Positions 29,222-37,717 of a DNA stretch of 43,539 nt are shown piece by piece. A model generated the notes under the pieces. It was not told the origin of the DNA and searched no databases. It was given only the letters and a program-made list of their open reading frames with translations. The stretch is from a virus. Where the stretch lies: positions 1 through 43,539 of IMG/VR virus record IMGVR_UViG_3300044638_004679, one strand, 5' to 3'. The stretch's first letter is position 1. Each line of letters opens with the position of its first letter. Made by a program: the position numbers and the translations under genes.

Positions 29222-30433
29222 ATGCCGTCGCAACTTGTTTCTTCAACCGGCTGTTGCCAGCCTTGCGATACCGTTCCGGTTGTCGTGAACGTCCCCGGAC
29301 CACAGGGTGCTGCGGGTACTAACGGAACAAACGGCGCGAACGGAGAAAATGCGTTCTCGTATACGACCGCGTCGTTTGTAGTTCCGACGTTTGGAGCATC
29401 GGTTGTCGTTGCGGTTGCGAACACTTCGTTTCTTCCAGAGTCGGTTGCTGGACAATTTTTTGTATCGGTTCAGGGATGTGGCTACTTGCAGGTTACATCG
29501 GTAGACGGCTTGCTGGTAACCCTTCAAAACCCGCTTGCAGGTGTTCTCGGAGTCCCAAATGCGATTCCTACGACGGTAATTCCACTTGGCTCGCTTATCA
29601 CGCTGTCGGGTGCGATTGGTGCCACAGGGGCTGCTGGCGTTGCAGGCGGCGCGCCATCTGCCGGAACGTACATTCTTCGAGTTCCTGACGCAGCACTCGC
29701 AAGCGCAACGGCCCTCAATTCGTTTTCATCCGGTTATCTTAAGACTCAAGGGTCAGCCGGATCAGGTTTTCTTTCGACTACAGCAACGGTTCCTGTGGGC
29801 GACATCAGCGGAGTATTGCCGGTTGCCAATGGTGGAACAAACGTAGCAACCGTACCTACCAATGGCCAACTTCTGATTGGCAATGGAACTGGTTACACGT
29901 TGGCTAGCCTTACCGCAGGGTCGAACATCACGATTACTCCGGGTGCAGGAACGATTGCTATCGCCGCCACGGGGGCTGCGGCAGCGTTCAGTTACGTCAC
30001 GTTTACGCGGAGGGTGACTGGAACCGGAGCATCCGCTCCGAATATTGTTGGTCCTACGGCTGGCAGCAATCCGTACAGCACAACGACTTACGGGTCCGCA
30101 TCCTACGTCAGTCTTGATAGCGCATCAGGATTTACAGCATCGAGCGGTCGATTTACGGTTCCATACACCGGATACTACAGGATTGACGCATATTTCAACC
30201 TTGTAGCAGATACTTCTACTGCAAGCGTTACTATTTACATTAGAAAACTTGGTTCAAACGTATTGTCGTCAAAGTCTTTTAGTGTCACCAGCAGTGGATA
30301 TCATCCGATTAGTTTGATGTATATTGATCAAGCATCTGCGATTACCGATTATTATGAAATAATTGTTGGAACTACGCAGACGCTGATTGTTGACAGCGGC
30401 TCTTCATTCTCCGTTCAGCGGATTCAGGCTTAA
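29222..30433 (+). CDS. Collagen-like tail fibre with C1q-like tip, 403 aa
   Basis: ATG 29222 has AAAGGA about 7 bases upstream; an earlier start would reach into the divergent gap. Order: Cys-containing N-terminus (SSTGCCQPCDTVPVVV), collagen-like GPQGAAGTNGTNGANGEN (about 30-47), beta repeats including GVLPVANGGTNVATVPTNGQ, and a C-terminal domain with SSGRFTVPYTGYYRIDAYFN of the C1q/TNF-like kind. Probably a trimeric fibre that binds a cell-surface glycan. First gene of the rightward structural operon. Confidence 0.75.
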   Translation: MPSQLVSSTGCCQPCDTVPVVVNVPGPQGAAGTNGTNGANGENAFSYTTASFVVPTFGASVVVAVANTSFLPESVAGQFFVSVQGCGYLQVTSVDGLLVTLQNPLAGVLGVPNAIPTTVIPLGSLITLSGAIGATGAAGVAGGAPSAGTYILRVPDAALASATALNSFSSGYLKTQGSAGSGFLSTTATVPVGDISGVLPVANGGTNVATVPTNGQLLIGNGTGYTLASLTAGSNITITPGAGTIAIAATGAAAAFSYVTFTRRVTGTGASAPNIVGPTAGSNPYSTTTYGSASYVSLDSASGFTASSGRFTVPYTGYYRIDAYFNLVADTSTASVTIYIRKLGSNVLSSKSFSVTSSGYHPISLMYIDQASAITDYYEIIVGTTQTLIVDSGSSFSVQRIQA

Positions 30434-30436
30434 ACC

Positions 30437-32284
30437 ATGAGCGAACGCGCACCACGGAGGTACACGGATGGGTCTGTCACCTTTGAGGGTGGCGTTGACT
30501 CAGGTGTGATGCCGTCTGAAGTGGACAAGAATCAGGTGGCGTTTGCGGTGAATGCCAGCTTCCGGCAAAGCTTTGCTTCTCCTCGACCGGGTTTCATCCA
30601 AAAGGATTACGAAACGTGCCTTTCGATTACCGCCGATAACACGCTCGTCACTGCGGATCAAACGAACGTCACGGCTGATGGATACTCAGAAGAATGCTAC
30701 AGCTCAAGCGGACTGACCGGCGTGTTCCAGTGTGCGCTTCCGTACATCGGGGACAATGGGGCGACGTTCATCCTGATGTTGATCAGTGGTAAAGTGTGGC
30801 TTTACGACTGCCTTCAGAACAGCGTTCAGAACCTTTCGGCTACGCCCGATCTTGAGAATCCATCGAACATACTCGACGGATGGATGGTTCAAGCCGAGAA
30901 CTTCGTCGTCATTCAGGATGGACAGAGCGCACCGCTGATCTTCAACGGATCAAACCTGCGTCGCGCAACCATCGATGAAATCAAGTGCGGTAGAGTAATG
31001 GCCTACGTCAATGGACGTATCTGGTACGCTCTTGCAAATGGATTCTCATTCCGAGCAACCGACATCGTTTATGGAGACGGTACGCGAGCCAGCGTTCTCA
31101 AGGAAACCGAGAACACCTTCCTCAATGAAGGCGGTGACTTTGCGGTTCCGTCGGATTCAGGAGGCATCACAGCAATGGCCGTCCCCGGCAATCCAGATAC
31201 GTCGCTGGGGCAAGGACCGCTTCTCATCTTCACGCCACGATACGTTTTCAGCATAAACGCTCCGGTTGATCGTGATGTCTGGAAGAATCTGAACTATCCG
31301 ATTCAAGCCATTAGCTTGCTGACCAGTGGAGCGTTGGGTGCGCGTTCAGCCATCACGGTCAACGGTGATGTTTTCTATCGTGCAGTCGATGGTGTTCGCT
31401 CGTTCATTATCGCCAGACGTTCGTTCAACGATTGGGGAAATACCCCGATCAGCAACGAGGTTCTGAACATCATCGATAATGATCAGACCGATCTGCTGTG
31501 GGCCAGTTCTGCTGTCGTGTTCGACAATCGACTACTGATGACGTCTCAGCCTCGGTACAATGCCGAGGGCGTCGTCCACAAGTCGTTGGTCGTTCTTGAT
31601 TTTGATCTGATTACGTCGCTGCGGAAAAAGTTTCCTCCTGCATGGGCTGGAATCTGGACGGGGCTTGACGTGTTGCAGGTTCTCAAAACCGAGAATGCTT
31701 ATGGAGACAGATGCTTCTCGATAGCCCGTGGGCTTGATGGAACCATTCAGATTTGGGAAATAAGCAAGGCTGAGAAGTTTGACAACAATCTTGCTGACGG
31801 TAAGAAAGAAATCCAGTGGCTGGTTCAAACCCGCGCTTACAATTTCGAACTTCCGTTTGGATTGAAGCGGCTTGATTCAGGCGACATTTTCATCGACTCG
31901 CTGGACGGAGATGTTTCGTTCAACATCGAGTATCGCCCAGACCAGTATCCCGGTTGGATTGAGTGGGCAGATTGGACTGAATGCGCGGCAACATTGCAGT
32001 GTCAGCCTGTTTGTCCGATAACCAACTTTCAGCCTCAGTACAGGCCGAAGATGCGCTTGCCGACTCCTTCGGATATCCCGTGCAATTCGAGCATCAGCAC
32101 ACCGACAAGAAACATGTACGAGGTTCAGATGAGCCTTACGATTACTGGATATTGTCGCATCAAGAGCATTCGAGTTCACGCTTACGACGTTCAGGAACCT
32201 GCGGTCGGAGAGTGCCTCGTGTTCGAAGGATGCAAAACTCTTGAAGGTTGCGACGTAAACCCGTTCCTCTACACATCGGAATAG
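30437..32284 (+). CDS. Virion structural protein, probable tail nozzle, 615 aa
   Basis: The N-terminus has FEGGVDSGVMPSEVDKNQVA and ASPRPGFIQKD, a pattern typical of large podovirus tail-nozzle or structural proteins (GGVDSG...NQ..WAVN..FR...RPG). Residues 64-81 hold ITADNT-type repeats shared with the 69-aa gene at 16664. The rest is beta-rich with Trp/Tyr and a Cys-rich C-terminal part (CAATLQCQPVCPITN, LVFEGCKTLEGCD). Together with the adaptor at 33080 it probably forms the short tail. Confidence 0.65.
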   Translation: MSERAPRRYTDGSVTFEGGVDSGVMPSEVDKNQVAFAVNASFRQSFASPRPGFIQKDYETCLSITADNTLVTADQTNVTADGYSEECYSSSGLTGVFQCALPYIGDNGATFILMLISGKVWLYDCLQNSVQNLSATPDLENPSNILDGWMVQAENFVVIQDGQSAPLIFNGSNLRRATIDEIKCGRVMAYVNGRIWYALANGFSFRATDIVYGDGTRASVLKETENTFLNEGGDFAVPSDSGGITAMAVPGNPDTSLGQGPLLIFTPRYVFSINAPVDRDVWKNLNYPIQAISLLTSGALGARSAITVNGDVFYRAVDGVRSFIIARRSFNDWGNTPISNEVLNIIDNDQTDLLWASSAVVFDNRLLMTSQPRYNAEGVVHKSLVVLDFDLITSLRKKFPPAWAGIWTGLDVLQVLKTENAYGDRCFSIARGLDGTIQIWEISKAEKFDNNLADGKKEIQWLVQTRAYNFELPFGLKRLDSGDIFIDSLDGDVSFNIEYRPDQYPGWIEWADWTECAATLQCQPVCPITNFQPQYRPKMRLPTPSDIPCNSSISTPTRNMYEVQMSLTITGYCRIKSIRVHAYDVQEPAVGECLVFEGCKTLEGCDVNPFLYTSE

Positions 32285-32285
32285 T

Positions 32286-33083
32286 ATGCCAAACCTAACC
32301 CTCATCACGCTTACAGCTCCAAGCCTTCCGGCAAATTATTGCCCTGCCTCTTACCAGAAGTTGGCCAACGATATCATCGGAGGCACTCAGGCTACGTTCA
32401 ACAGCACGATTGGAAACTCGTTCTTTAATTTTGGACCGACGTATCCGGCAATTAACAACCGGATTTACCCGTGGCTTGATGAAAATGGTCAGTGGTGGAT
32501 TTACGATCAAGGATTCTGGCTTCGCAAAAACCCAGTTACGGCAGCATACGAGCGTCGCATCTATGTCGGAACGACCACGGATCTTCTTTCGTACGACGGC
32601 GGCGATGGAACGGCTACGGCGACAAGTACAACTGGCCCGATGTGGGAAGTTGACACTGAGTTTGAAGCTCGCTTTCCGGTTGGTGTTGGAGCGTTTGTTG
32701 CGAGCGGTGCGGTTGTTGTTCAGGGAAAGGCGACATCGACATCAATCGTTGGCGAGGACAAGCACACGCTGACGGTTCCAGAGACTCCGTTCAACGAACA
32801 CACGCACGGTGTTGCTCAGTTGATTGCTCCGGCAAACGACGATTACTATCTCGTCAACAAGTCGTGGAGCGGACTTGGTTCGTACCCCACACAGATCCTT
32901 CAAGGTGCTGCTGGAAGCGGTGGTGGAGGAAGTGGACCGAACATTACGACTGGTGATATCGGAACTACCACTGCCGACAAGACCGGCAACGATACCCAGA
33001 ACGCTGTCGGCCACAACAACCTTCCTCCGTTCTACGGCGTTTACTTCATCAAGCGAACCATCCGAGTCTATTACACCAAATGA
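32286..33083 (+). CDS. Tail fibre/collar-domain protein, 265 aa
   Basis: It begins MPNLTLITLTAPSLPANYCP. The middle section has GQWWIYDQGFWLRKNPVTAA. The C-terminus is collar-like: FNEHTHGVAQLIAPAND, a glycine-rich stretch (GSGGGGSGPNITTGD) and NNLPPFYGVYFIKRTIRVYY, which matches the end of phage tail-collar domains (PF07484 type). A likely short fibre or fibre-anchoring protein. The stop overlaps the adaptor start (ATGA 33080-33083). Confidence 0.75.
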   Translation: MPNLTLITLTAPSLPANYCPASYQKLANDIIGGTQATFNSTIGNSFFNFGPTYPAINNRIYPWLDENGQWWIYDQGFWLRKNPVTAAYERRIYVGTTTDLLSYDGGDGTATATSTTGPMWEVDTEFEARFPVGVGAFVASGAVVVQGKATSTSIVGEDKHTLTVPETPFNEHTHGVAQLIAPANDDYYLVNKSWSGLGSYPTQILQGAAGSGGGGSGPNITTGDIGTTTADKTGNDTQNAVGHNNLPPFYGVYFIKRTIRVYYTK

Positions 33084-34054
33084 AGCTAATCGTTCAGGAC
33101 ATTCGCTCGACAATCGCCCGTGTAGTCGGCGTCTGCGTCGATGACCCTCGCGTTTACGACTACATCAATCAGGCGTGCCGACGGCTTCTGCACAAGGGGT
33201 TGTGGGCAGGCGCGTACGGACGCTTCACCATCCATACGGTCGGAGGGTGCATCACTTGGCCGCGTCATATCGAAACCATCGAGTCTGTGGCTGATTGCTG
33301 CGGCGTCGGAACGGTTCGCAATCAATGGTTTGAGTTTCAAGAAAGCGGATACGGACTGCTCGGCGAGAACAATGGCGGGTGCGTCGGCAAGCAGCTTGTG
33401 GATCGTGGCACCGTCGTTTCTTACCGCGACATGTCCGGCGAGACGAATAGCTTCATCCGAGTCTATCCCGGTGACGCTTCTGATGTCGGCAAGACCATTA
33501 CCCTGCAAGGTGTCGATCAAAACGGGCAATGGATTCGCACACTGTCTGGTGGCGTATGGATCGACGGTGAGAAGCTGACCCTCGCGTTGCCGTACGTTCA
33601 ATCGACCAAGAAGTTCATATCGCTGACCGGCGTCATTCGTCAGGCAACCAACACGTCGAGCCGGTTGTACGAGTACAATGCGACGACATTGCTGGAGCTT
33701 GATCTGGCAGTTTACGACCCTGATGAAACTTTGCCGCAGTACCGCCGCAGTTACCTGACGGATCGTTGTAACAACGACGAGGATAAGCCGGTGACGGTCA
33801 TGGCGAAGATGCGCCATATCAACGCGACGAGCGTCAATGACTACCTCATTCCGCCGAGTCCCGATGCCATCAAGCTGATGGTCATGGCGATTCGCAAGGA
33901 GGAGAACGATTTGATTCAGGAAGCAGTGGCCTACGAAGCAAAGGCTGTTCAGGCTGTGCAAGAGCAGACCATGCAGTACCTAGGCGACGCAGTTGCTACG
34001 ATCCGTATGGTCGGTGTCGGACTAAACGGCGGTGGATTCTCCCAATGGTTCTAA
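33080..34054 (+). CDS. Head-tail adaptor / tail tubular protein A-like, 324 aa
   Basis: An N-terminal helical segment (DDPRVYDYINQACRRLLHKG LWAGAYGRFTI) is followed by a beta core (SFIRVYPGDASDVGKTITLQ, FISLTGVIRQATN) and a C-terminal helical part (DAIKLMVMAIRKEENDLIQE, AKAVQAVQEQTMQYLGDAVA). This is the organisation of podovirus adaptor proteins joining portal and nozzle. Identity is inferred from pattern and position. Confidence 0.65.
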   Translation: MKLIVQDIRSTIARVVGVCVDDPRVYDYINQACRRLLHKGLWAGAYGRFTIHTVGGCITWPRHIETIESVADCCGVGTVRNQWFEFQESGYGLLGENNGGCVGKQLVDRGTVVSYRDMSGETNSFIRVYPGDASDVGKTITLQGVDQNGQWIRTLSGGVWIDGEKLTLALPYVQSTKKFISLTGVIRQATNTSSRLYEYNATTLLELDLAVYDPDETLPQYRRSYLTDRCNNDEDKPVTVMAKMRHINATSVNDYLIPPSPDAIKLMVMAIRKEENDLIQEAVAYEAKAVQAVQEQTMQYLGDAVATIRMVGVGLNGGGFSQWF

Positions 34055-34611
34055 AACTCAACATCGACTTTGCGCTGGAAGAGGTGACTCCTGAGAAACT
34101 GGAGTTGCTTCAGGCTGTCTTTGACGCGCATGACATGGCGGCTAGGAACAATCAGAACGCTAGTTCTGGCGCTGCGGTAAACGCTTTCTTTGGTAGCGCG
34201 CAACTAACCAACGCAATCGCTTCCGCTATCCTCACGCTTGGCGATGCTCATGGTCCGATTGGTCCTGCTCGATTCGTTTACGAGAAATTCGACGAGCGAT
34301 CTTTGAAGTCGGCCATATTGTCTGGCATGAAGATTCCCGGTTTCGGGAACTCGTTCTTCAAGGACAGCATCGACCCAGCATGGAGTCGGGTGCGCGAGAT
34401 TATTGAGGTGGACTTCAAGAAGGCGAACGACCGCATCAATCAGCTTCATGGCTGGATGAAAGAAGTTGGAAAAGACGTTCACCCAAATGCGGCTCTTTAC
34501 AGCGCAGTAATTTGCAACGAACTAGGAATGATTCACGGTTCAGAGTCAGCCATCTTCGTGTTAGCTCGAACAGCGGCTTGGACATCTTTGTGCATGAAAA
34601 ATGAACGGTAA
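34045..34611 (+). CDS. Citrate-synthase-like protein (C-terminal half only), 188 aa
   Basis: The order and content of three segments match the catalytic half of citrate synthases: DAHGPIGPARFVYE (His69, compare HGGANEA), KIPGFGNSFFKDSIDPAW (97-113, compare GFGHxVYKxxDPR), and HPNAALYSAVICNELG...FVLARTAAW (146-179, compare NVDFYSGxxL...FAxARTxGW). The residues corresponding to the second catalytic His and the Asp are Asn102 and Ala149, so citrate-forming activity is unlikely. Citrate synthases are about 380-430 aa; this lacks the first half. It overlaps the adaptor stop by 10 bases and lies in a virion operon. A structural or ligand-binding role is possible. Confidence 0.7.
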   Translation: MVLKLNIDFALEEVTPEKLELLQAVFDAHDMAARNNQNASSGAAVNAFFGSAQLTNAIASAILTLGDAHGPIGPARFVYEKFDERSLKSAILSGMKIPGFGNSFFKDSIDPAWSRVREIIEVDFKKANDRINQLHGWMKEVGKDVHPNAALYSAVICNELGMIHGSESAIFVLARTAAWTSLCMKNER

Positions 34612-35146
34612 ACTCTTTCAAATCTGCGGGTTGCCACGATTCGGATCGGCATTCATGTCGGTCCTTTTCTCGTTGGAGGGTGATTGCATTGGCCTACATG
34701 AGCAGGGTGCGACTGACTCAAACTGGCAGAAGTCGATTGAAGATTACCGGAACCGTTACAAGTACGTCGCCGACTGTTCGACCTACGGATATCTTCCGAA
34801 GGCTATCGTGCATGACTCGGTCAAGGTGTACGTCAAGAAGGACGCGGAATCGTCTGCCAAAGAATGCACCGAGCGATTCGGTTACGAGGTTCATCTGCCA
34901 TCAATTCAGATGCTTCGCGAGTATGCTGACAAATGGGCGGCGTCGAACAGCGTGATGACAATCGGAGAAGGGGAACTTTTTAAGGTGGATACTTTACGTC
35001 GGATATGGATTCATTGCTTTCATAACGAGCGAGCTTTTCCCGAGGAGAAAGCTGCACGTCTGATTACCATGAACATCCAACGTCACGAACCCGAAAAGGT
35101 CTTCTCGATTGAGAATGGAAATCGTTTTGCGAAGGAGGTTTTTTAA
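34601..35146 (+). CDS. Sulfotransferase-like protein, 181 aa
   Basis: The N-terminus LFQICGLPRFGSAFMSVLFS (5-24) resembles the PAPS-binding loop of sulfotransferases (GLPRSGTxxL), with Phe in place of the Ser after Arg. A helix follows, then YLPKAIVHDSVKVYV, and a C-terminal helical region (ARLITMNIQRHEPEKV). The family is usually over 250 aa, so this is short. It might transfer sulfate to a virion or host sugar, or be a related P-loop nucleotide binder. It starts 11 bases inside the citrate-synthase-like gene. The segment AKEVF before the stop contains AAGGAGG upstream of the next ATG. Confidence 0.55.
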   Translation: MNGKLFQICGLPRFGSAFMSVLFSLEGDCIGLHEQGATDSNWQKSIEDYRNRYKYVADCSTYGYLPKAIVHDSVKVYVKKDAESSAKECTERFGYEVHLPSIQMLREYADKWAASNSVMTIGEGELFKVDTLRRIWIHCFHNERAFPEEKAARLITMNIQRHEPEKVFSIENGNRFAKEVF

Positions 35147-35149
35147 TTT

Positions 35150-36010
35150 ATGGGACTCATAGCAGCAGGCGCTGGTGCAGCATTGATGATCGGTGGAGCG
35201 GCAATGTCTGCCGGTAAAAAGGTCAAAGTACCGCAATTTCAGAGGGTAAACACCGAGAAGGAGCAAGAGGCAGCGATAAAGCAAAATATTGCGTCGCTTC
35301 AAAGTGGCACTGAATTGGCCACCAAGACGACCGCTGCTGAGCAGACTCTTCTTGAGTCTCAGCTTCGTCGTGCGATTCCCGGTTACGATCAGCTTATTGC
35401 TCAGGCTGGAAAGACTATTGGCTCAAGATTGCGTGGCGAGGTTGATCAAGATGTTCAATCGCAGCTTCAACGAGCTGTCGCTGGTCGGGCGGTTGGTGGA
35501 GGATTCAAAGAGTCAGAAGGCATTCGAACAAATTTGCTCGCTCGCGACTTTGGTCTGACAGCGATGCAGATTCAGAATCAAGGTCTTGCTCAGGCGCAGA
35601 ACTTTATCCAGCAGCAGCGTACGATGGGCATGGCGCAACCCTTCTCGGTGAGCAGCATGTTCATCACGCCGACTCAGCGGATAAATCTTTCGCTGCAAGA
35701 GAATCAGTTCCAGTACCAGCGAGACATGGCTGCTGCTCAAGTTGCTGCTCAACCTGATCCTATGATGGCCGCTATCGGCGGTTCGTTGTCGAACATTGGC
35801 GGAATGGCGTTTGGTAGTGGAATGGGCGGCATGATGGGCGGCGGCGGCGGCGGTGGACAAGGGGGCGGCGGTGGTGGTGGATTTACCATAAACATGGGCG
35901 GAGGCGGGTATGGAGTTGGAGGTGGTGGTGGTGGCTACTATCCTCAAGGACGTAGTTCGGGTTACAACCCATACGGCCAAAATCCATACGGTGGATATAA
36001 TGGCATATAA
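35150..36010 (+). CDS. Internal virion protein, glycine-rich C-terminus, 286 aa
   Basis: A hydrophobic small-residue N-terminus (GLIAAGAGAALMIGGAAMSA) could insert in a membrane. It is followed by coiled, Gln-rich helices (QSQLQRAVAGRAVGGGFKES, QIQNQGLAQAQNFIQQQRTM) and a long glycine-rich tail with PYGQNPYGGYNG. This fits a small internal (ejection) protein like T7 gp14: similar N-terminal hydrophobic helix and position before two larger internal proteins. Confidence 0.65.
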   Translation: MGLIAAGAGAALMIGGAAMSAGKKVKVPQFQRVNTEKEQEAAIKQNIASLQSGTELATKTTAAEQTLLESQLRRAIPGYDQLIAQAGKTIGSRLRGEVDQDVQSQLQRAVAGRAVGGGFKESEGIRTNLLARDFGLTAMQIQNQGLAQAQNFIQQQRTMGMAQPFSVSSMFITPTQRINLSLQENQFQYQRDMAAAQVAAQPDPMMAAIGGSLSNIGGMAFGSGMGGMMGGGGGGGQGGGGGGGFTINMGGGGYGVGGGGGGYYPQGRSSGYNPYGQNPYGGYNGI

Positions 36011-36021
36011 ATAGAAACATT

Positions 36022-37713
36022 ATGGATCTACAACCTAATCGAAATGTTGGTCTTGAGAATCAGCTTCAGGCCATCCAGCTAGGCGCAAGCCTCTACGACC
36101 GTGCACAGACGCAGAAGCGGATGATGGAGCAATTGCAGGTGCAGACGGCGGAGTCGCTGATCCAACGGCAGGGTATGGAGCTTCAGAATAAGATTCGCGA
36201 AGATTCACTTGCTGAAGCAATTGGAGAACGGAAAGCGCAGGTTGATGAGTACAACACGTTCTCGACTCTTGGTAAGCAGGTTTCGGATTATCTGAGCAAC
36301 ACTAAACCGGGCGCAGTATTTCCAGTTGTTCCGCCATTTAAGTCTAAAACGTACAGGGCTGAGGCGGACAAGATGATGAACAACCTTGAGAAGTATTCCC
36401 CTCGGGCCGAGTTGTTAAAAACTCAAGAGAAAGCAAGAAACGGAGCAATAGCTAATCAAACTGCTATCTTAAAAGAAGCGATGCAAATTCCCGGCGCAGT
36501 TGACATTAATCCACAAACAGAAGAGCCAACAATAAACTGGACAGTTTTTAATGCGGGAAGAAAACAGGTATTTGATGCTTCGGTTCAAAAAACCCAAGCT
36601 CAGACGGGTTCAATTGTTGGTAATCTTCAGCTTTCTAGGGACAAGCTAAATGCGTTAATTGCAAATAACGCAAGCGATGCAGAGATTGCAATGGCAAGAC
36701 TTGCTGTTGATAAATCTTTTAAAGAAGCAAGGGTTAAACTTGATGAAGAGGAGTTCGGGTTCAATAAACAATTCAAAACTACAGAACTTGGAATTAATCA
36801 ACAGAGAGTAGATATTGCAAAAAACAATCTACTTCGACTTGAGCAAGAGGGTAAAGATAAGAAAGCCATTGAAGAGGCTAGAATGATCTATCGCGATGCG
36901 TTAGATAGCAAGAAGCTAGAACTTGAAAACAAAAAGTTTGATGCTACCAAGGGTGTTCAACTTGAAAAACTTGAACAAGGAAAAACAAGGTTGCAGCAAA
37001 ATCAGCAGCGAATTGATGCTTACAAGCAGAAGCTGCTTCAACCTGTAAAAGCAGGGGAAATCAAACTTAATTCTGTTGATGATAGAATGGTAAAGAAATT
37101 TGCCGATGATATCTCAAACAAACAGGGAACATCTGATGCGATTGGTTATGAAATTTCAATTTTAGAAGATCCAACTATTGACGATTATGTTAAAAGAGCG
37201 TCAGCTCAAAACATATTGAAAGTATTAAACAGCGCAGAAGGAAAAGATGCTGTTGGGGTTGAGGAGGCAAAACGTCTTGGCCAGTTTCTTGAATTTCAAA
37301 TAAACCCAATCAGGGCAATTTCAACTGGAAGAGCGTTTGGAACGGATATGCCTCGATTTATAGAGCAGATTTCAATTAAGAAAGGCGAGCTTGATACGCG
37401 TGTTGATCAAAGCATGGTTCGCATAAACGATATTTACAAAAAATATGGAAAAGAGATTCCTGCTGGAACGTCTCAAACGCCTTCAAGAGGATCGTTAATG
37501 ACAGCTCCTGCTCCTCAAACGATGCGCTCCACAAACGCCCCTGCAATGTCGCAAACAAACTCGCCGAGCATGTCTCCGACAAACGCTCTGGCAATGTCTG
37601 GAACGAATTCGATGTCAGAAATATCATTTGAATCAACGGCTGAAGCTAGGGCAAAAGGAAAGAAAACTGGTGACTTTGTAATCATTAAGGGCGTTAAGGG
37701 GAATCTAAAATAA
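36022..37713 (+). CDS. Internal virion protein, coiled-coil, 563 aa
   Basis: Almost entirely helical, with long charged Gln/Lys/Glu stretches (QVDEYNTFSTLGKQVSDYLS, LNALIANNASDAEIAMARLA, NNLLRLEQEGKDKKAIEEAR). The C-terminus has an imperfect 7-8 residue repeat with NAPAMSQTN, NSPSMSPTN and NALAMSGTN. Length and position correspond to a middle internal protein (compare T7 gp15). Base composition falls markedly after about 36400. No enzymatic motif seen. Confidence 0.65.
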   Translation: MDLQPNRNVGLENQLQAIQLGASLYDRAQTQKRMMEQLQVQTAESLIQRQGMELQNKIREDSLAEAIGERKAQVDEYNTFSTLGKQVSDYLSNTKPGAVFPVVPPFKSKTYRAEADKMMNNLEKYSPRAELLKTQEKARNGAIANQTAILKEAMQIPGAVDINPQTEEPTINWTVFNAGRKQVFDASVQKTQAQTGSIVGNLQLSRDKLNALIANNASDAEIAMARLAVDKSFKEARVKLDEEEFGFNKQFKTTELGINQQRVDIAKNNLLRLEQEGKDKKAIEEARMIYRDALDSKKLELENKKFDATKGVQLEKLEQGKTRLQQNQQRIDAYKQKLLQPVKAGEIKLNSVDDRMVKKFADDISNKQGTSDAIGYEISILEDPTIDDYVKRASAQNILKVLNSAEGKDAVGVEEAKRLGQFLEFQINPIRAISTGRAFGTDMPRFIEQISIKKGELDTRVDQSMVRINDIYKKYGKEIPAGTSQTPSRGSLMTAPAPQTMRSTNAPAMSQTNSPSMSPTNALAMSGTNSMSEISFESTAEARAKGKKTGDFVIIKGVKGNLK

Positions 37714-37717
37714 TTTT

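Noticed and set aside
29191-29227. TTGACG-N17-TATGCC as a promoter for the collagen-like fibre
   Set aside because: The -10 would overlap the start codon itself, so the match is a coincidence of the start region.
33086-33961. 291-codon minus-strand frame opposite the adaptor gene
   Set aside because: It is antisense to a coupled structural gene, and its composition mirrors the coding strand.
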